Shown one piece after another: positions 5,641-8,875 of a stretch of 8,875 nt of DNA. Below the pieces are notes generated by a model, which saw only the letters and a program-made list of their open reading frames with translations, had not been told where the DNA came from and ran no database searches. Every line of letters starts with the position of its first letter. Within the stretch, counting starts at the first letter, position 1. This DNA comes from Lachnospiraceae bacterium (lineage in GTDB: Bacteria; Bacillota_A; Clostridia; Lachnospirales; Lachnospiraceae), in assembly GCA_024691045.1 (NCBI GenBank), contig JAILOC010000142.1, positions 1-8,875 of the forward strand, read 5' to 3'. The position numbers and the translations under genes are program-made.

Positions 5641-7038
5641 ATGAAACACCCCCTGTACGACAAAACTGAACTCCGTTTTTACAAAAACGTCTTCTCCCTG
5701 GCTCTGCCCATAGCTTTGCAGAGTCTTATTACTGTGGGGGTTAACATGCTGGACACCATCATGGTGGGTTCACTTGTGGGTAATTCTCTGTTTGCCACCA
5801 ACCTGGCCAATTCCTTTATCTCTATCTATCAGATTCTGTGCATGGGACTTGGTATGGGAGCTTCTGTACTGGTTTCCAGGTATTACGGAATGAAGGAGAG
5901 CGGAGATGAGCCGGAAAAATCCGAACATGCCCTAAGGCAGAGCATATGTCTTATGCTTCGCCTGACTCTGCTTCTTGCAGCCTGCTTTGCCATTGCAACA
6001 GCCTTGATCCCCGATAAGATCATGAGGACTTATACGGATATAGATGATGCGATTGAATTGGGAGTCAGGTATTTCCGATGGTCTGTGGTTACTTACTTTT
6101 TCGTGGGATTATCCCTTACCACAACCATTGCTTTAAGGAGCGTAAGGCAGGTTAAGCTTCCCTTCCTTGTATCCATCGGAGCCTTTACCATAAACCTTGG
6201 GGCTAACTATATTTTCATCTTCGGAAAATTTGGTGCTCCAAGAATGGAGGTTGCCGGGGCTGCTCTCGGAACGCTTATTGCTCGTATCTTTGAAGCAGCC
6301 ATGATTGTGGGATATCTTCTGATTTTTGATAAGAAAATCGGATTCCGGATTAAGCATTTCTTTATGAGCACCGGATCCCTAATAAGAGAATACATCAAGA
6401 TAAGCATTCCGGTGCTGATCAGTGACGGAATACTTGCCATAGGAAACAATACCGTTACCCAGGTTATCGGAAACCTTGGATCGGACCTTGGTGCTGCCAA
6501 TGCCATTACCGGAGTCACCCAGCAGCTTAGTACCGTTATGGTTCAGGGTGTGAGCCAGGCCGGAGCCATCGTTACCGGACAGACCCTGGGAACGGGAAAA
6601 CGCGACCGCACCATGAAGCAGGGATATCTGTTCTTTGGATTGGGACTGGCTCTGGGACTGCTGTCCGCTTTGTTTATAACAGCCTTTAAGAATCCCATCA
6701 TCGCCTCATACACCGGTCAGACCGAAGAGGCCAAGCGCATTGCGGGAGAACTGATGCTTGCCATATCCCTCATCATGATCTTCCAGGCCACCAACTCCAT
6801 CATGACAAAGGGATTGCTTCGCGGCGGCGGTGATACCAAGATGCTGATGATCACGGACAATATTTTCCTCTGGGTGATTTCCATACCTCTTGGTATCCTT
6901 GCGGGATATGTGCTCCATCTGCCTGCTTTCTGGATATATATCTTCCTCAAGTCAGACCAGATCGTAAAGTGCTTTTGGAGTTACCTGCGCCTGAAGAGCG
7001 GAAAGTGGATCAAGAAGATTTCCACCGGAAAGAATTAA
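5641..7038 (+). CDS. MATE family multidrug/cation antiporter
   Basis: A 465-residue, twelve-helix inner-membrane exporter of the MATE family, which expels drugs or metabolites in exchange for Na+ or H+. Visible family marks are FSLALPIALQSLITVGVNMLD (TM1, about 18-38) leading to DTIMVG, VSRYYGMKE (78-86), INLGANYIFIFGKFG with GAALGT (184-211), VTGQTLGTGKRD in the second half (311-322) and LRGGGDTKM (393-401). The reading frame is open further upstream, back into the end of xylB, but that stretch crosses the xylB terminator, the repeat element and the promoter; I therefore choose the ATG at 5641, which begins just before TM1. The ATG at 5578 would add about 21 residues translated from the repeat, beginning right after the terminator T-tract. 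The substrate is unknown. The next gene follows after 4 bases, so the two are probably co-transcribed. Confidence 0.9.
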   Translation: MKHPLYDKTELRFYKNVFSLALPIALQSLITVGVNMLDTIMVGSLVGNSLFATNLANSFISIYQILCMGLGMGASVLVSRYYGMKESGDEPEKSEHALRQSICLMLRLTLLLAACFAIATALIPDKIMRTYTDIDDAIELGVRYFRWSVVTYFFVGLSLTTTIALRSVRQVKLPFLVSIGAFTINLGANYIFIFGKFGAPRMEVAGAALGTLIARIFEAAMIVGYLLIFDKKIGFRIKHFFMSTGSLIREYIKISIPVLISDGILAIGNNTVTQVIGNLGSDLGAANAITGVTQQLSTVMVQGVSQAGAIVTGQTLGTGKRDRTMKQGYLFFGLGLALGLLSALFITAFKNPIIASYTGQTEEAKRIAGELMLAISLIMIFQATNSIMTKGLLRGGGDTKMLMITDNIFLWVISIPLGILAGYVLHLPAFWIYIFLKSDQIVKCFWSYLRLKSGKWIKKISTGKN

Positions 7039-7042
7039 GAAA

Positions 7043-8635
7043 ATGAAGAACAAAAACAATACAAAGATCATGAAAAAGATACAGCTCTCCGATCTGTTAA
7101 AGAATCGGAAAGATATGATATTCGGACTGATATGGATCATTGTCGGTCTGTGGATAGATCTGTATTACTTTTTCGTATATGGAAAACAGATGATCGATTC
7201 CGATATGTCCTCGGAACTGATCCTTGCAAAAATCCTTAATGACGAAGGGTCTATAACCGGATTTACAAACAGCTGGTTTTACAGTACGGAATTCAGAGCC
7301 CTGAACATCCAGTATTTTTTCAGGATCGGTTTTCTTTTTTTCCCGGACAATTGGTATGCCGCGAGAGTGACCGGAATGGTCATCGGACTGATCCTTTTAT
7401 CGGTTTCGGTGTATTTTCTATTTAAAAAACTGGGTCTTTTGAAAGCAGCGCCTTATGCGGCAGCCATTGTGATCTTTCCCGGAGGAAGCTGGTATTTCTG
7501 GATGACGGTTTACGGAGGCCAGTATCTTCCTTATCTTCTGATCTCTGTCTTTTCCATGCTGTGTGTGCTTTCTGTCGCTGAAGCTGCGCAAAAGAGAAAA
7601 ATGATCCTTCCATGTGCAGTGATAGTGATACTGGGGATTTTGTCCGGAATGAACGGTATAAAGCAGCTTATGATCTTTTACGTTCCCTTCGGATTGGCAG
7701 CCTTTATCTTTTTACTCCTGCTTCTGAGGCATGCGGAAAAAAGTGAGGACCGGAAGAAAGCACTGCGCTTTATTATTTCTTCCTTCGCAGGCATAGTGTC
7801 TTCGGGGATCGGCTATATCATCAACTGCCGTATCCTGGCAAACACTTATTCATTCAGGCAGTATTCAAATACCGTGATAAGCGATAACAACATATGGGAG
7901 TATATCAAGACCTATATCTGGTCCTTTGGCTTTAACACAGGCAATGAATTCATGTCTCTTAAGGGAATTGCATCGATGACGGGGCTGGTGGTAGGTATTC
8001 TTACCGTGACATGCGGTGTGCGGCTTCTTACAAGGCTTGAAAAGACAGATTCAGGTGTTTCCTTCCTTACACTGGTATCCCTTTGTATCATAGTCATCAA
8101 TGTCCTGGTCCAGGCCCATGTCGATAAAGGCGGAATACAGTATTTCGTTGCTATAGTCCCTTACGGTCTGTTTTTACTTGTTCTTGAGATTGCATCTGAA
8201 GATTTCAGGTTAAAATACAGCAGGATGGGATTTATGAACCTGCTGCTTGCCGTGATGATGATAGTCTCGCTGGGAACCGTTATGAACGAGCAGGATAACC
8301 CGGTCCACCCTTTAAGAGCAAAGCCGGAAATGGAAAAGGTGGTTGATTTTCTGAACACAACCGGCTATTCCCGCGGAATCGCTACTCCCTGGAATGCAAA
8401 TATAGTGACGGAACTTTCGGATGGCCGTCTGGACATGTGGACCATCACCTACTGGGGAGATGAAAATCCTTATGAATGGCTTCAGAGAAAGGATCATATA
8501 AAGAACGGCCTTCCCACGGAGAATTATTTCGTACTCTTCGAAAAAGGAGAAGCCCCCTTCGAGTTCTTCACCTCAAGACCTGAACTGGTTCCTATATACG
8601 AGGACGAGAACTATTACGTGTTCGGAACAGTTTGA
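7043..8635 (+). CDS. Polytopic membrane protein, probable GT-C-fold glycosyltransferase-like
   Basis: A 530-residue membrane protein with about eleven hydrophobic segments (roughly 26-46, 108-126, 135-148, 158-178, 187-204, 209-229, 241-260, 310-328, 340-357, 364-383, 396-413) and a C-terminal soluble domain of about 115 residues (414-530). The first large outer loop has acidic residues in IDSDMSSE (D52, D54, E58) and an ST-E pair (STEF, E83), which fits GT-C enzymes that carry a catalytic acidic motif in this loop and use lipid-linked sugars. I recognise similar proteins only as uncharacterised clostridial membrane proteins; donor, acceptor and activity are unknown. An alternative ATG at 7070 would remove nine residues; I keep 7043 because GGAAAG lies 9 nt before it. 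It starts 4 bases after the MATE stop and is probably translated from the same message. Confidence 0.7.
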   Translation: MKNKNNTKIMKKIQLSDLLKNRKDMIFGLIWIIVGLWIDLYYFFVYGKQMIDSDMSSELILAKILNDEGSITGFTNSWFYSTEFRALNIQYFFRIGFLFFPDNWYAARVTGMVIGLILLSVSVYFLFKKLGLLKAAPYAAAIVIFPGGSWYFWMTVYGGQYLPYLLISVFSMLCVLSVAEAAQKRKMILPCAVIVILGILSGMNGIKQLMIFYVPFGLAAFIFLLLLLRHAEKSEDRKKALRFIISSFAGIVSSGIGYIINCRILANTYSFRQYSNTVISDNNIWEYIKTYIWSFGFNTGNEFMSLKGIASMTGLVVGILTVTCGVRLLTRLEKTDSGVSFLTLVSLCIIVINVLVQAHVDKGGIQYFVAIVPYGLFLLVLEIASEDFRLKYSRMGFMNLLLAVMMIVSLGTVMNEQDNPVHPLRAKPEMEKVVDFLNTTGYSRGIATPWNANIVTELSDGRLDMWTITYWGDENPYEWLQRKDHIKNGLPTENYFVLFEKGEAPFEFFTSRPELVPIYEDENYYVFGTV

Positions 8636-8661
8636 GTCAGTAGAACAATCCCCCTGACTCA
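8633..8661 (+). other. Inverted repeat overlapping the stop codon of the GT-C-like gene
   Basis: TGAGTCAG (8633-8640, including the TGA stop) is a perfect 8-bp inverted complement of CTGACTCA (8654-8661), with a 13-nt loop. No T-tract follows, so it is not a standard intrinsic terminator. It could stabilise the 3' end of the message or be a protein-binding site. No better terminator is seen before the next promoter. Confidence 0.5.
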
Positions 8662-8725
8662 CAGATTGCACAAAGCTCACGTTATCCTTTCTTTACGATT
8701 TGTTAATATTTTTTTAATAAATTGC

Positions 8726-8754
8726 TTGTTAAGGAAGAGATCCTATTTTATAAT
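8726..8754 (+). promoter_or_regulatory. Sigma-70/sigma-A type promoter of the downstream gene
   Basis: TTGTTA at 8726-8731 and a perfect TATAAT at 8749-8754 are separated by exactly 17 bases, inside an AT-rich stretch (about 8690-8760). Transcription would start near 8761, giving a leader of about 48 nt. This is the only promoter in the window with both hexamers at standard spacing. Confidence 0.75.
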
Positions 8755-8808
8755 TACAACTTGGGTAATATTGGATTTCTCAAAAAAACGTAGAAGACGT
8801 GAGTAATT

Positions 8809-8875
8809 ATGAAGAACCGTAACAGGCACGCTAACTTTAATTTTGCATATTTCATGTTCGATATACTGCTGATGA
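8809..8875 (+). CDS. N-terminal fragment of a probable membrane protein (cut by window end)
   Basis: An ATG at 8809 opens a frame that runs without a stop to the window end (22 codons). The peptide begins MKNRNRHANF and continues into FAYFMFDILLM: a basic, polar start and then a hydrophobic stretch with one aspartate, as in the first helix of a membrane protein. Proteins such as initiating sugar transferases for surface polysaccharide often begin in this way, but 22 residues are far too few to name it. The ribosome site is weak (GTGAG about 5 nt upstream). The strong promoter upstream supports a real gene. Confidence 0.5.
   Translation, partial: MKNRNRHANFNFAYFMFDILLM

Noticed and set aside
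8636..8808. Possible riboswitch or small RNA in the 173-base gap before the last gene.
   Set aside because: Apart from the stop-codon hairpin and the promoter, no conserved riboswitch core, stem array or terminator-antiterminator pair is visible.

Overview
The window looks like chromosomal DNA from an anaerobic Firmicute, most likely a member of the Lachnospiraceae (Butyrivibrio/Roseburia-like). This rests on gene content and protein style: a seven-TM sensor of the clostridial histidine-kinase N-terminal type, a 7TM HD-GYP protein, an FGGY xylulokinase, short gaps with Shine-Dalgarno sites, and GC-stem/T-tract terminators. It is an inference from recognisable families, not a database match. 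No rRNA, tRNA, CRISPR array or intact insertion sequence was seen.

Layout, all on the + strand. (1) Bases 1-3946: an operon opening with an extended -10 promoter at the window edge, then a Mn/Fe superoxide dismutase (49-663), a seven-TM sensor ending in a PAS-like domain with no output domain (663-1670), and a 7TM receptor with a complete HD-GYP phosphodiesterase domain and a C-terminal region resembling a dead GGDEF domain (1667-3865). The genes overlap at stop/start (TAATG, then ATGA), so translation is probably coupled. A terminator follows at 3918-3946. (2) Bases 3947-5577: a single-gene xylB unit with its own extended -10 promoter, a LacI/CcpA-type palindrome in the leader, and a very strong terminator. 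(3) Bases 5578-8635: a short inverted-repeat element of the GGGGACGGTTC type, then a MATE exporter whose extended -10 lies only 7 bases before the ATG (possibly leaderless), then a closely linked polytopic GT-C-like membrane protein. (4) Bases 8636-8875: an AT-rich intergenic region with a good sigma-70 promoter and the first 22 codons of a further membrane protein.

Working together: the first operon joins oxygen defence with what looks like membrane sensing and c-di-GMP turnover. xylB sends xylulose into the pentose phosphate pathway under probable sugar control. The MATE/GT-C pair may belong to envelope or glycan biology, but this is weak. The most interesting item is the sod / output-less sensor / HD-GYP operon. 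The rest is ordinary in kind, with some unusual control details. I did not find clear evidence of a wholly new system.
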